A stretch of DNA of 64,000 bases, taken from Brevundimonas variabilis (GTDB taxonomy: Bacteria > Pseudomonadota > Alphaproteobacteria > Caulobacterales > Caulobacteraceae). The notes under the pieces were generated by a model. That model saw only the letters and a list, made by a program, of their open reading frames with translations. It was not told where the DNA came from and did not search any database. Position 1 is the stretch's first letter. The number at the start of each line of letters is the position of its first letter. Below, piece by piece: positions 1 to 8,266 of this stretch. Position numbers and translations under genes: made by a program. The stretch covers positions 124,001 to 188,000 of the forward strand of contig NZ_JACHOR010000002.1 of the NCBI RefSeq assembly GCF_014199945.1. The letters run 5' to 3'.

Positions 1-507
1 CTGGGCAGGCGATGGGGCGGCGGTTGCGGGGGCCTCGCGCTTGGCCTGGATACAGCGGCCCTGGAACCACGCACCCTGTTCGACCGACAGCTGCTCCTGG
101 GTCACGTCGCCCTCGACACGTGAGGTCGCGAACAGCTTGACCGATTTTCCGGCTACCGTGCCAGAAACCCGGCCGCGGATCTCGACGACATCGGCGGCCA
201 CATTGCCCTCGACCGAGCCATTCTCGCCGATCACGACGCGGGCCACGCGGATGTCGCCCTTGAGCTTTCCGTCGACCTGAAGCTCGCCGCTGCCCGATAT
301 GTTGCCTTCGTAGTTCACGCCTGCCGACAGGGTCGACAGATTGGTGGACCGTGCCGCTCCTGCCGTGCCGGCCGTGGCCGGCGCCGCGGGACGTGGCGGC
401 TCGGCTGGCCGGGCCGTCTCCGATGGCCGATAGGGGGTCGGTTCTGGCGGGTTGGGGATGCCCAGGCCGCTGGAAGAGCCGGTCTCTGGCTTGGTCTTGT
501 TGAACAT
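1..507 (-). CDS. Bactofilin family polymer-forming cytoskeletal protein (3' end outside window)
   Basis: The first 169 codons are present, starting at an ATG at 507 preceded by GGTGGAGA as ribosome-binding site; the end lies beyond base 1. Residues 1-55 are Pro/Ser/Thr/Ala-rich and probably disordered. From about residue 60 there is the short-repeat beta-helix pattern of bactofilins (LSAGVNYEGNISGSGELQVD, then GKLKGDIRVARVVIGENGSV and GNVAADVVEIRGRVSGTV). Bactofilins polymerise without nucleotides; in Caulobacter they act at the cell pole and in stalk growth. The family call is firm. The paralogue and its cellular role cannot be told from this fragment. Confidence 0.88.
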   Translation of the reverse strand, partial: MFNKTKPETGSSSGLGIPNPPEPTPYRPSETARPAEPPRPAAPATAGTAGAARSTNLSTLSAGVNYEGNISGSGELQVDGKLKGDIRVARVVIGENGSVEGNVAADVVEIRGRVSGTVAGKSVKLFATSRVEGDVTQEQLSVEQGAWFQGRCIQAKREAPATAAPSPAQ

Positions 508-627
508 GATGGTCTCCACCTGTTGTCGGCCGCGCAGGCCTGACCCCGCGCATCTAAGCCACCCGGCCGACAGTTATCGGCAGGCGATGATGCATGGCAA
601 GGCTTGGTTGCGACCGTCGCTCGTCGA

Positions 628-1095
628 TCAGAGGCTGCGCACGGCCTCGAGAACCTCTGCCGCATGGCCCTTGACCGAGACCTTGCGCCAGACGCGGCGA
701 ACAATGCCGTCGCCGTCGATCAGGACCGTAGCGCGCTCGATTCCCATATAGGTCTTTCCATACATGGACTTCTCGACCCAGAAGCCGAAAGCCTCGGTGA
801 CACCGCTGGTCTCGTCGGAGGCCAGCCGGACCTTCAGGTCATACTTGGCCTTGAACTTGTCGAGCTTCTTCACCGGGTCCTTGGAGACCCCGACGACAAT
901 CGTGCTTAAGCCTGCGTAATCATCGGCGAGATCCGTGAAATCCTTTGCCTCATTGGTGCAGCCGGGCGTGTCGGCCTTGGGATAGAAGTACAGGACGGCA
1001 GGCTGTCCCTTCAGGGATTCAAGCGAAACGGTCGTGCCGTTGTCGGCCGGCATCTCGAATGCGGGGGCCCTGGTGCCTTCAACGATCTCGGTCAT
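628..1095 (-). CDS. bcp: Thioredoxin-dependent thiol peroxidase, BCP/PrxQ family
   Basis: 155 residues, a normal length for bacterioferritin comigratory protein. The peroxidatic cysteine sits in DTPGCTNEAKDF near residue 46, after the LYFYPKADTPGCT strand-turn typical of the family. It should reduce H2O2 and organic peroxides using thioredoxin. The resolving cysteine five residues downstream in E. coli BCP is replaced by alanine, and no other cysteine occurs in the protein, so this is a one-cysteine member that must be recycled through an outside thiol. It lies downstream of tyrS on the same strand, separated by an inverted-repeat element. Confidence 0.92.
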   Translation of the reverse strand: MTEIVEGTRAPAFEMPADNGTTVSLESLKGQPAVLYFYPKADTPGCTNEAKDFTDLADDYAGLSTIVVGVSKDPVKKLDKFKAKYDLKVRLASDETSGVTEAFGFWVEKSMYGKTYMGIERATVLIDGDGIVRRVWRKVSVKGHAAEVLEAVRSL

Positions 1096-1107
1096 TCTGT
1101 TCTTTCT

Positions 1108-1231
1108 CCGCTAATCCCCGCGAAAGCGGGGACCCAATTGTTTCGCGACGTGGTCCTGGACCGGCAACGCGACCTATCGCCACCATTGATCGCCCAAAGC
1201 ACTGGGTCCCCGCTTTCGCGGGGATGAGCGG
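1108..1231. repeat. Interspersed inverted-repeat element, 124 bp
   Basis: Two 31-bp arms (1108-1138 and 1201-1231) are inverted copies differing at two positions. Each arm holds its own hairpin, CCCCGC-GAAA-GCGGGG, so the element can fold as two small hairpins or one long one. It fills the gap between tyrS and bcp and ends just past the tyrS stop codon. No reading frame is convincing. It looks like a REP/MITE-type repeat and could end or attenuate transcription from tyrS into bcp. Confidence 0.75.
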
Positions 1232-1238
1232 ATCGGGA

Positions 1239-2492
1239 TCAGATCGGTCTCACGAGTTTCGACGTCTTCTTGCCCTTCTGGACGAGGAAGGCACCGTGGG
1301 CAGGGTCGATGTCGCCGCGCACATAGAGTTCCGAACCGGTGACCTTCTGGCCATTGATGCGGATCTCTCCGTTGGCGATCGACTTGTTGGCATCCTTGAA
1401 GGACGAGATGCCCGCGGCCTTGACGAGGGCGGCGGCCGAAAGGGCTTGGGCGGCATCGTCCCAGACATGGTCGATCATCTCGAGAGGCTGGGCCTCGCCA
1501 CGGTCGAACTGCGCCTCTGACTTCTGACGCGCCTGTGCGGCGGCCTCGGCGCCGTGGAGCAGGGTCGTGGCGGCGTCGGCGAGCGCCTTCTTGGCGTCGT
1601 TGATGCCCGCTCCCTCGAGGGCTTCGTATCCGGCGATCTGGTCCAGCGGCAGGTCGGTAAACAGGCGCATGAATTTGCCAACGTCGCCGTCCTCGGCATT
1701 GCGCCAGAACTGCCAGTAGTCGAACGGGCTGAGCTGCTCAGCGTTCAGCCAGACCGCGCCCTGGGCGGTCTTGCCCATCTTGCCGCCGGACGCCGTGGTC
1801 AGCAGCGGTGTCGTCAGGCCGAAGGCTGCCTTCTGGTCCACACGGCGGACCAGATCGACGCCGGAAACAATATTGCCCCATTGGTCCGACCCGCCCATCT
1901 GCAGGGTGACGTTGTGGCGGCGGTTCAGCTCGAGGAAGTCCACCGACTGCATCAGCATGTAGTTGAACTCGAGGAAGGTCATCGGCTGTTCGCGTTCCAG
2001 CCGCAGCTTGACGGAGTCGAAGGCCAGCATCCGGTTCACGGTGAAATGGGTGCCGAAGTCCCGCAGGAACTGGATGTAGCCATAGGTCGACAGCCAGGCG
2101 TCATTGTCGATCAGCAAGGCATCGGTTGGACCGTCGCCAAACGTCAGGAATTTCTCGAAGACGGTGCGGATCGAGGCGATGTTGGAATTGATCGTCTCAT
2201 CGGTCAGGTGCGGGCGTGAGGCATCCTTGCCGGTCGGGTCACCGACCTTGGTTGTTCCACCGCCCATGATCACGACTGGCCGGTGACCCGCCTGCTGCAG
2301 CCGGCGCAGCATCATGATCTGGATCAGGCTGCCGACGTGCAGGCTGGGCGCTGTGGCATCAAAGCCGATGTACCCGGTGACGATGCCTGCTGTTGCGGCC
2401 GCATCCAGTTCGACGGGATGGGTGATCTGATGGATGTAGCCGCGCGCTTGCAGGGTCTTGAGGAAGTCTGACTTGAAGGCGGGCTCGGTCAT
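1239..2492 (-). CDS. tyrS: Tyrosine--tRNA ligase
   Basis: 417 residues, full length for bacterial TyrRS. Charges tRNA-Tyr with tyrosine in the cytoplasm. The class I HIGH-like motif is PSLHVGSL near residue 50 and the KMSKS-like loop is GKMGKTAQGAVWL near residue 233. The tyrosine-pocket stretch LMQSVDFLELNRRHNVTLQM and the following GGSDQWGNI are intact. An S4 RNA-binding domain closes the protein (GEIRINGQKVTGSELYVRGD). ATG start at 2492; a 50-bp gap separates it from the divergent DOMON-like gene, so the two promoters must be compact or overlap. Confidence 0.97.
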   Translation of the reverse strand: MTEPAFKSDFLKTLQARGYIHQITHPVELDAAATAGIVTGYIGFDATAPSLHVGSLIQIMMLRRLQQAGHRPVVIMGGGTTKVGDPTGKDASRPHLTDETINSNIASIRTVFEKFLTFGDGPTDALLIDNDAWLSTYGYIQFLRDFGTHFTVNRMLAFDSVKLRLEREQPMTFLEFNYMLMQSVDFLELNRRHNVTLQMGGSDQWGNIVSGVDLVRRVDQKAAFGLTTPLLTTASGGKMGKTAQGAVWLNAEQLSPFDYWQFWRNAEDGDVGKFMRLFTDLPLDQIAGYEALEGAGINDAKKALADAATTLLHGAEAAAQARQKSEAQFDRGEAQPLEMIDHVWDDAAQALSAAALVKAAGISSFKDANKSIANGEIRINGQKVTGSELYVRGDIDPAHGAFLVQKGKKTSKLVRPI

Positions 2493-2542
2493 CGGATCAT
2501 CGGGTCTTGGCTTGGGGAGGAGGGGGCGTGTAGCACGACGTC

Positions 2543-3091
2543 ATGGAAGCGCGAACCGGCGACAGATTTCAAACCGTAACGCTGGTGCGGCATCCGGCGG
2601 ATGGAGCGGGGCCGGCCCGCGCCGTGACCGTCCATTTCGAGCCTCGCGAGTCCAGCCTCTGGCTGAGGTATGCCGTCGAGGGCGAGGTGGACCATCTGCT
2701 CTGGCCCGAGGGGGCGGAGCCTGTGCGCACGGATAATCTGTGGGCAACCACCTGTTTCGAAGCCTTCGTCGAGACGCCGGACGGCTATGTCGAGTTCAAC
2801 CTGTCGCCCTCCGGCGCGTGGGCCAGCTATGCGTTCGATGGCTACCGGCAGGGCATGCGGCCCGCAGACCAGACGGCCATCGTCGCCGGGTTGGACGGGG
2901 CGGAGAATCAGGTCGCGCTGGAGGCCACGATCGAATTGCCGGCCATGGCACACCGTCTCGGACTGTCGGCCGTGATCGAGGCGGAGGGCGGCGCGAAAAC
3001 CTACTGGGCGCTGGCGCATCCGTCCGAACGGCCCGATTTTCATCACACTGAATCCTTTGCCGTGACCCTGTCATCCCCGGAGCCCGCATGA
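2543..3091 (+). CDS. DOMON-like domain protein
   Basis: 182 residues with the features of the DOMON-like type-1 family: an N-terminal strand pattern, then DNLWATTCFEAFVETPDGY and VEFNLSPSGAWASYAFDGYR. These resemble the carbohydrate-binding module 9 fold, where the WxxTCFE region and the EFN(L/F)SPSGxW motif face the ligand site. No signal peptide is visible. Its last codons overlap the ATG of the NamZ-like gene by 4 bp, so the two are translationally coupled and may act on the same cell-wall sugar. The ligand is not known. Confidence 0.8.
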   Translation: MEARTGDRFQTVTLVRHPADGAGPARAVTVHFEPRESSLWLRYAVEGEVDHLLWPEGAEPVRTDNLWATTCFEAFVETPDGYVEFNLSPSGAWASYAFDGYRQGMRPADQTAIVAGLDGAENQVALEATIELPAMAHRLGLSAVIEAEGGAKTYWALAHPSERPDFHHTESFAVTLSSPEPA

Positions 3092-4290
3092 ATTTCGGCA
3101 TTGATCGTCTGCTGGCCGAGCCTGATCTACGCGCGGCGCTGAAGGGGCGGCGGGTTGCGCTGCTGGCGCATCCAGCCTCGGTCACGAAGGACCTGACCCA
3201 TTCGGTCGATGCCCTGGCGGCCTGCGGCGATGTCCAGCTGACCGCCCTGTTCGGACCCCAGCACGGGATGAAGGGCGACCTGCAGGACAATATGATGGAG
3301 AGCCCGGACGAGGTCGACCCCGTCCACGGCATCCCGGTCTTCAGCCTGTACGGCGAGGTACGCCGGCCGACGGCGGCTTCGATGCAGACGTTCGACGTGA
3401 TCCTGATCGACCTGCAGGACCTGGGCTGCCGGATCTACACCTTCGTGACGACCCTGCTCTATGTGCTGGAAGCGGCGACGGAGCACGGCAAGGACGTCTG
3501 GGTGCTGGACCGACCCAACCCCGCCGGGCGGCCCGTCGAGGGCACCACCCTGCTGCCGGGCTGGGAGAGTTTCGTCGGGGCCGGGCCGATGCCGATGCGG
3601 CACGGGATGACGCTCGGCGAGATGGGCCGCTGGTTCATCGATCATTTCGGGCTGGCGGTGGATTACCGCGTCATAGAGATGCAGGGCTATGACCCCGAGG
3701 CCGGGCCTGGGTTCGGCTGGCCGCTGGGGCAGCGGGCCTGGATCAACCCCAGTCCGAATGCCCCGAACCTGTCGATGGCGCGGGCCTATCCGGGGACGGT
3801 CATGCTGGAGGGCACGACCCTGTCGGAGGGGCGCGGCACCACGCGGCCGCTGGAGCTGTTCGGAGCGCCCGATATTGATGCCCGGGCGGTGATTCCGCAG
3901 ATGCAGGCCCTGGCCCCGCAGTGGCTGGACGGCTGTGTACTGAGGGACATGTGGTTCCAGCCGACCTTCCACAAACACGTCGGAGCGCTGTGCAGCGGGG
4001 TGCAGATCCATGTCGAACACCCGCACTATGATCACATCGTTTTCAGGCCATGGCGGGTCCAGGCGCTAGCGTTCAAGGCGATCCGGGCCCTGTATCCCGA
4101 CTATGACCTGTGGCGGGACTTTCCGTACGAATATGCGTTCGGGAAACTGGCCATCGATGTGATCAACGGCGGGCCGGGCCTGCGGGAATGGGTCGATGAC
4201 GCAGGGGCGCAGCCGGCTGATCTGGACGCCCTGGCCGTGCCGGACGAGACGGCGTGGCTCGAGGCGCGGCGGCCGTTCCTGCTGTACTGA
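3088..4290 (+). CDS. NamZ-like exo-beta-N-acetylmuramidase (DUF1343)
   Basis: 400 residues matching the DUF1343 family throughout: LTALFGPQHGMKGDLQDNM, the IDLQDLGCRIYTFVTTLLYV block, DRPNPAGRPVEG near residue 150, and EGTTLSEGRGTTRPLELFGA near residue 250. Characterised members (NamZ) release N-acetylmuramic acid from the non-reducing end of peptidoglycan fragments. No signal peptide is seen, so a cytoplasmic recycling role is likely, although secreted relatives exist. It starts inside the end of the DOMON-like gene (ATG at 3088), which fits a two-gene sugar-salvage unit. Confidence 0.85.
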   Translation: MNFGIDRLLAEPDLRAALKGRRVALLAHPASVTKDLTHSVDALAACGDVQLTALFGPQHGMKGDLQDNMMESPDEVDPVHGIPVFSLYGEVRRPTAASMQTFDVILIDLQDLGCRIYTFVTTLLYVLEAATEHGKDVWVLDRPNPAGRPVEGTTLLPGWESFVGAGPMPMRHGMTLGEMGRWFIDHFGLAVDYRVIEMQGYDPEAGPGFGWPLGQRAWINPSPNAPNLSMARAYPGTVMLEGTTLSEGRGTTRPLELFGAPDIDARAVIPQMQALAPQWLDGCVLRDMWFQPTFHKHVGALCSGVQIHVEHPHYDHIVFRPWRVQALAFKAIRALYPDYDLWRDFPYEYAFGKLAIDVINGGPGLREWVDDAGAQPADLDALAVPDETAWLEARRPFLLY

Positions 4291-4302
4291 ATTTGGCGGA
4301 CG

Positions 4303-4328
4303 CCGGGACGTCCTTGCGAACGTCCCGG
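4303..4328. terminator. Hairpin between convergent genes
   Basis: A perfect 9-bp stem (CCGGGACGT at 4303-4311, ACGTCCCGG at 4320-4328) with an 8-base loop lies in the 51-bp gap between the NamZ-like gene and the convergent hydrolase. Position and symmetry suggest a shared terminator. There is no T-run on either side, so intrinsic termination is uncertain. Confidence 0.4.
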
Positions 4329-4341
4329 CCCGGGCTCCGGA

Positions 4342-4992
4342 TCAGGCCGGTTTTTCTTCCAAGCGCTTGTCGAGGTACAGGCCGACGCGGCGGTCGACGG
4401 CGTCGACGTGGTCCTGCCAGAAATGGCTCGCGCCTTCTTCCAGTTCGTAGTCGATGACGATGCCCTTCTGGGTGCGCAGCTTGTTGACCACGCGCTCGAC
4501 CTCGACGGGCGGCACGATGGTGTCGGCGGTTCCGTGCAGGAACAGGCCCGAGGCCGGGCAGGGGGCCAGGAAGCTGAAGTCGTACATGTTCGAGGGCGGC
4601 GAGACCGAGATGAAGCCGTCGGTCTCGGGGCGACGCATCAGCAGCTGCATGCCGATATAGGCGCCGAACTGATAGCCGGCGACCCAGGTCTGGCTGGCGG
4701 CGGGGTTGTTGGACTGGAGCCAGTCCAGGGCTGTCGCCGCGTCAGCCAGTTCGCCGATGCCGGAATCAAACTCGCCCTGCGACTTGCCGACGCCACGCGA
4801 GTTGTAGCGCAGGGTCGCGAAGCCGCGCTTCACGAATAGCTGGTACAGTGTGACCGCGATCGGGTTGTTCATATGCCCGCCCGCCTTGGGGTGCGGGTGC
4901 AGGATCAGGGCGATCGGGGCATTGGCACGCTTTCCGGGGGAATAGCGACCTTCGATGCGACCGGAGGCGCCGGGCAGGATGACTTCAGGCAT
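4342..4992 (-). CDS. Alpha/beta hydrolase, COG2945-like
   Basis: 216 residues in the small alpha/beta hydrolase layout of COG2945: LILHPHPKAGGHMNN near residue 30, RYNSRGVGKSQGEFD near 60, the nucleophile elbow near 107, LHGTADTIVPP near 150 (acid residue) and GASHFWQDH near 185 (histidine). The elbow reads AGYQFGAYIGMQ, so glutamine stands where the catalytic serine is expected. Either the protein is not a hydrolase or another residue has taken over. It is transcribed away from iscR across a 156-bp gap. Confidence 0.8.
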   Translation of the reverse strand: MPEVILPGASGRIEGRYSPGKRANAPIALILHPHPKAGGHMNNPIAVTLYQLFVKRGFATLRYNSRGVGKSQGEFDSGIGELADAATALDWLQSNNPAASQTWVAGYQFGAYIGMQLLMRRPETDGFISVSPPSNMYDFSFLAPCPASGLFLHGTADTIVPPVEVERVVNKLRTQKGIVIDYELEEGASHFWQDHVDAVDRRVGLYLDKRLEEKPA

Positions 4993-5038
4993 AGGGCTCG
5001 AATAATCCGTTCATTCGTCGTTTGAGGCGGCGTAATAC

Positions 5039-5069
5039 TTGACCGCCGGGGTAGGACTTTCTAAGTCCT
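5039..5069 (+). promoter_or_regulatory. iscR/suf promoter with overlapping IscR-type operator
   Basis: A 17-bp perfect palindrome at 5053-5069 (AGGACTT-TCT-AAGTCCT) contains GACT-N5-AGTC, the core of the type 1 IscR site known from enterobacteria. TTGACC at 5039-5044 is a good -35. A weak -10 (TAAGTC, 5062-5067) follows after 17 bp, so the palindrome overlaps the -10. Bound IscR would block its own operon. The promoter assignment is inference. Confidence 0.65.
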
Positions 5070-5148
5070 GTCCACGCAAGCCGCCTGTCAGAAGGCGCGG
5101 GTCTTAGCACAACAGCCCCGGAATGCGTGTTAATTTTGAGGGACGTCG

Positions 5149-5649
5149 GTGCGACTGTCGACCAAGGGACGATACGCCGTGATGGCGATGGCCGATCTTG
5201 CCAAGAACGGCCGGGATGGTGGCGTCGGCACGTCGACCGCACGGGCCGTGTCCCTGGCCGAGATCGCCCAGCGTCAGGAAATCTCCCTCAGTTATCTGGA
5301 ACAGCTGTTCGCGCGCCTTCGTAAACATGGGTTGGTGCAGAGCGTGCGCGGGCCGGGCGGTGGCTATCGTCTGGCACGGGGGGCGGACCAGACGGTCGTG
5401 GCCGATATCGTGCTGGCGGTCGACGAGCCGATCCGGGCGACACGCTGCGAGGCCCATGGCTCGGCCAAGGGCTGCATGCTGGCCGGAGAGCGCTGCATCA
5501 CCCACAATCTGTGGGAAGATCTGGGCGACGAGATCCATCGCTATCTTGCAGGCGTGTCGCTGGAGGACGTGGTGATGAACCGCACGTCGGCCCGGCAACG
5601 TCAGGCCGGACCTGCCTCGCAGGACGCGGCCATGGAGGCGGCGGAATGA
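5149..5649 (+). CDS. iscR: Rrf2-family Fe-S cluster regulator IscR
   Basis: 166 residues; GTG start preceded by GAGGGA. The N-terminal winged helix begins MRLSTKGRYAVMAMADLAKN and continues with the recognition region ISLSYLEQLFARLRKHGLVQ and SVRGPGGGYRL. Three cysteines in TRCEAHGSAKGCMLAGERC (about residues 102-118) match the cluster-ligand triad, with wider spacing than in E. coli. It heads the suf operon, and an IscR-like palindrome lies upstream, pointing to autorepression when clusters are plentiful. The end overlaps the next gene by ATGA. Confidence 0.92.
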   Translation: MRLSTKGRYAVMAMADLAKNGRDGGVGTSTARAVSLAEIAQRQEISLSYLEQLFARLRKHGLVQSVRGPGGGYRLARGADQTVVADIVLAVDEPIRATRCEAHGSAKGCMLAGERCITHNLWEDLGDEIHRYLAGVSLEDVVMNRTSARQRQAGPASQDAAMEAAE

Positions 5650-6785
5650 GCCCCGTCTATCTGGACTACAACGCATCGGCTCTTGTGCGGCCCGAGGTTC
5701 AGGCGGCGATGGCCCAGGCCCTGGCCGACAACGGCAATCCCTCGGCCGTGCATGCGGCGGGACGACGGGCACGGGCGCGGGTCGAGACGGCGCGGGGCCA
5801 TGTCGCTGACCTGGTCGGTGCCGATCCAACCTCGATCATCTTCTCGTCGGGCGGTACAGAGTCCAATGCCCAGGCGATCGCCAGTGCCCTGGCCGATGGC
5901 TGCGAGCGGCTGATCGTCTGTGCGACCGAACATCCCTGCGTCGCCGAGGCGGCCATGGCCTCGGGCAAGCCGGTCAAGGTGTTGCCGGTCGATGCCGATG
6001 GCGTGGTCGTGCTGTCGAAACTGGAAGACCTGCTGCGCCTGCCGGGCCGGGCGGTCGTGGCGATCCATCACGCCAATAACGAGAGCGGCGTCATCCAGCC
6101 GATCCGCGAGGCCGCGCGGCTGGTGCGGGCGGCCAAGGGCTGGCTGCATGTCGATGCCATCCAGTCGGCCGGAAAGATTGCCGTCGACATGCGCGCGCTG
6201 GATGCCGACAGCCTGACGCTGTCAGGCCACAAGCTGGGCGGGCCCCAGGGTGTGGGTGCGCTGGTCATGCGCGAAGGGCTTTCGGCCAGGGCCATCGTGC
6301 TGGGGGCCGGACAGGAGCGCGGGCTGCGGGCCGGGACCGAAAACGTGCCCGGGATCACCGGTTTCGGCGTCGCGGCGCAGTGCGCGATGCGCGACCTGCC
6401 GACCGTAGCGGCCCATCAGGCCTGGCGCGATGCTGCGGAAGCCGTTGTGGCTGCGGCCGGAGCCACCATCATCGGTCAGGCGGCACCGCGGCTGCCCAAC
6501 ACCCTGTTCATGGCCGTGCGCGATTGGGATAGCCCGCAGCAACTGATCACCCTGGACCTGGCTGGCATCATGGTCTCGGCCGGCAGCGCCTGTTCGTCGG
6601 GCAAGACCAAGCCATCGCGCACCATCGTCGGCATGGGCCGGCTGGACCTGGCCACCGGCGGGGTCCGTGTGTCGGGCGGCTGGGCCACCGTCGCGGACGA
6701 TTGGTCACGGTTCGCCGAGGCCTGGGTCGCCGCATATGACAAGCACCGCGCGCGGATTGCTGCGCGCATGAAGGAAACCGCCTGA
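5646..6785 (+). CDS. iscS: Cysteine desulfurase, NifS/IscS type (class I)
   Basis: 379 residues from the ATG at 5646 that overlaps the iscR stop. PLP enzyme that takes sulfur from cysteine as an enzyme persulfide. PLP lysine is in [14 protein letters not shown] near residue 200; the persulfide cysteine is in [14 protein letters not shown] near residue 315, the flexible-loop form of group I enzymes. N terminus [17 protein letters not shown] is typical. A second, SufS-type desulfurase lies four genes downstream. Which of the two feeds SufBCD cannot be settled here; the symbol denotes family type, not proven function. Confidence 0.9.
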   Translation: MSPVYLDYNASALVRPEVQAAMAQALADNGNPSAVHAAGRRARARVETARGHVADLVGADPTSIIFSSGGTESNAQAIASALADGCERLIVCATEHPCVAEAAMASGKPVKVLPVDADGVVVLSKLEDLLRLPGRAVVAIHHANNESGVIQPIREAARLVRAAKGWLHVDAIQSAGKIAVDMRALDADSLTLSGHKLGGPQGVGALVMREGLSARAIVLGAGQERGLRAGTENVPGITGFGVAAQCAMRDLPTVAAHQAWRDAAEAVVAAAGATIIGQAAPRLPNTLFMAVRDWDSPQQLITLDLAGIMVSAGSACSSGKTKPSRTIVGMGRLDLATGGVRVSGGWATVADDWSRFAEAWVAAYDKHRARIAARMKETA

Positions 6786-6786
6786 T

Positions 6787-8253
6787 ATGGCTGCCGTCCA
6801 GGAAACCATCGACGCCGTCGCCGCGCTGGAAAAGTACGAGCACGGCTTCATCAGCGACATCGAGACGGAGTACGCGCCGCGCGGCCTGAACGCCGACATC
6901 GTGCGCTTCATCTCCGAGAAGAAGGGCGAGCCCGAGTGGATGCTGGAATGGCGTCTGGCGGCCTATGAGCGCTGGCTGGCCATGGAAGAGCCGACCTGGG
7001 CGTCGGTGAAATACACGCCCGTCGATTACCAGAGCCTGTTCTACTACGCCGCACCCAAGCAGAAGGACGGACCCAGGTCGCTGGACGAGGTCGATCCGGA
7101 AATCCTGGAAATCTACAAGAAGCTGGGCATCCCGCTGAAGGAGCAGGAGGTCCTGGCGGGCGTCGAGGGCGCGGCCCGCTATGCGGTGGACGCCGTGTTC
7201 GACAGCGTCAGCGTGGTGACCACCTTCAAGGCCGAGCTGGCCAAGGTCGGCGTGATCTTCATGCCCATTTCCGAGGCTCTGCGGGAATATCCCGACCTGG
7301 TGCGGCAGTATCTGGGGTCGGTCGTACCGGTCTCGGACAACTATTTTGCCGCCCTGAACAGCGCGGTCTTTTCGGACGGGTCTTTCGTCTACATCCCGCC
7401 GGGCGTGCGCTGCCCGATGGAGCTGTCGACCTATTTCCGGATCAATGCCAGCCAGACGGGTCAGTTCGAACGCACCCTGATCATCGCCGACAAGGGCAGC
7501 TACTGCTCCTATCTGGAGGGCTGCACGGCCCCGATGCGCGACGAGAACCAGCTGCATGCGGCGGTAGTCGAGCTGGTCGTGCTGGACGATGCCGAGATCA
7601 AATACTCGACGGTCCAGAACTGGTACCCCGGCGATGCCGAGGGCAAGGGCGGCATCTATAATTTCGTGACCAAGCGCGCCGACTGCCGCGGGGACCGATC
7701 CAAGGTCAGCTGGACCCAGGTCGAGACCGGTTCGGCCGTGACCTGGAAATATCCGTCCTGCGTCCTGAAGGGCGAGGACAGCTCGGGCGAATTCTATTCG
7801 ATCGCTATCACCAATGGGCATCAGCAGGCCGATACCGGCACCAAGATGATCCATCTGGGCAAGAATTCGAAGTCGCGGATCATCGCCAAGGCGGTCTCGG
7901 CCGGAAAGTCCGACTCGACCTATCGCGGGCTGGTTTCGGTGCATCCCAAGGCGACGGGGGTGCGGAATTTCACCCAGTGCGACAGCCTGCTGATCGGCGG
8001 CGACTGTGGCTCGCACACCGTGCCCTATATCGAGGCGCGTAACGGCTCGGCCCAGCTGGAGCACGAGGCGACGACCACCCGCCTGTCGGACGACCAGTTG
8101 TTCTATGCCCAGCAGCGCGGGCTGTCGCAGGAAGAGGCCGTGGCCCTGCTGGTCAACGGTTTCGTCCGCGACGTGATGCAGAAGCTGCCGATGGAGTTCG
8201 CCGTCGAGGCGCAGAAGCTGGTGGCGATCAGCCTTGAAGGCTCGGTCGGGTAA
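6787..8253 (+). CDS. sufB: Fe-S cluster assembly protein SufB
   Basis: 488 residues, full-length SufB, the scaffold subunit of SufBC2D. Conserved blocks: [20 protein letters not shown] near residue 28, [20 protein letters not shown] near 200, [20 protein letters not shown] near 238, [20 protein letters not shown] near 295, and the C-terminal [20 protein letters not shown] near 398, which carries the cysteine associated with cluster assembly. It begins one base after the iscS stop. Confidence 0.97.
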   Translation: MAAVQETIDAVAALEKYEHGFISDIETEYAPRGLNADIVRFISEKKGEPEWMLEWRLAAYERWLAMEEPTWASVKYTPVDYQSLFYYAAPKQKDGPRSLDEVDPEILEIYKKLGIPLKEQEVLAGVEGAARYAVDAVFDSVSVVTTFKAELAKVGVIFMPISEALREYPDLVRQYLGSVVPVSDNYFAALNSAVFSDGSFVYIPPGVRCPMELSTYFRINASQTGQFERTLIIADKGSYCSYLEGCTAPMRDENQLHAAVVELVVLDDAEIKYSTVQNWYPGDAEGKGGIYNFVTKRADCRGDRSKVSWTQVETGSAVTWKYPSCVLKGEDSSGEFYSIAITNGHQQADTGTKMIHLGKNSKSRIIAKAVSAGKSDSTYRGLVSVHPKATGVRNFTQCDSLLIGGDCGSHTVPYIEARNGSAQLEHEATTTRLSDDQLFYAQQRGLSQEEAVALLVNGFVRDVMQKLPMEFAVEAQKLVAISLEGSVG

Positions 8254-8266
8254 TCAAAGAAACACA

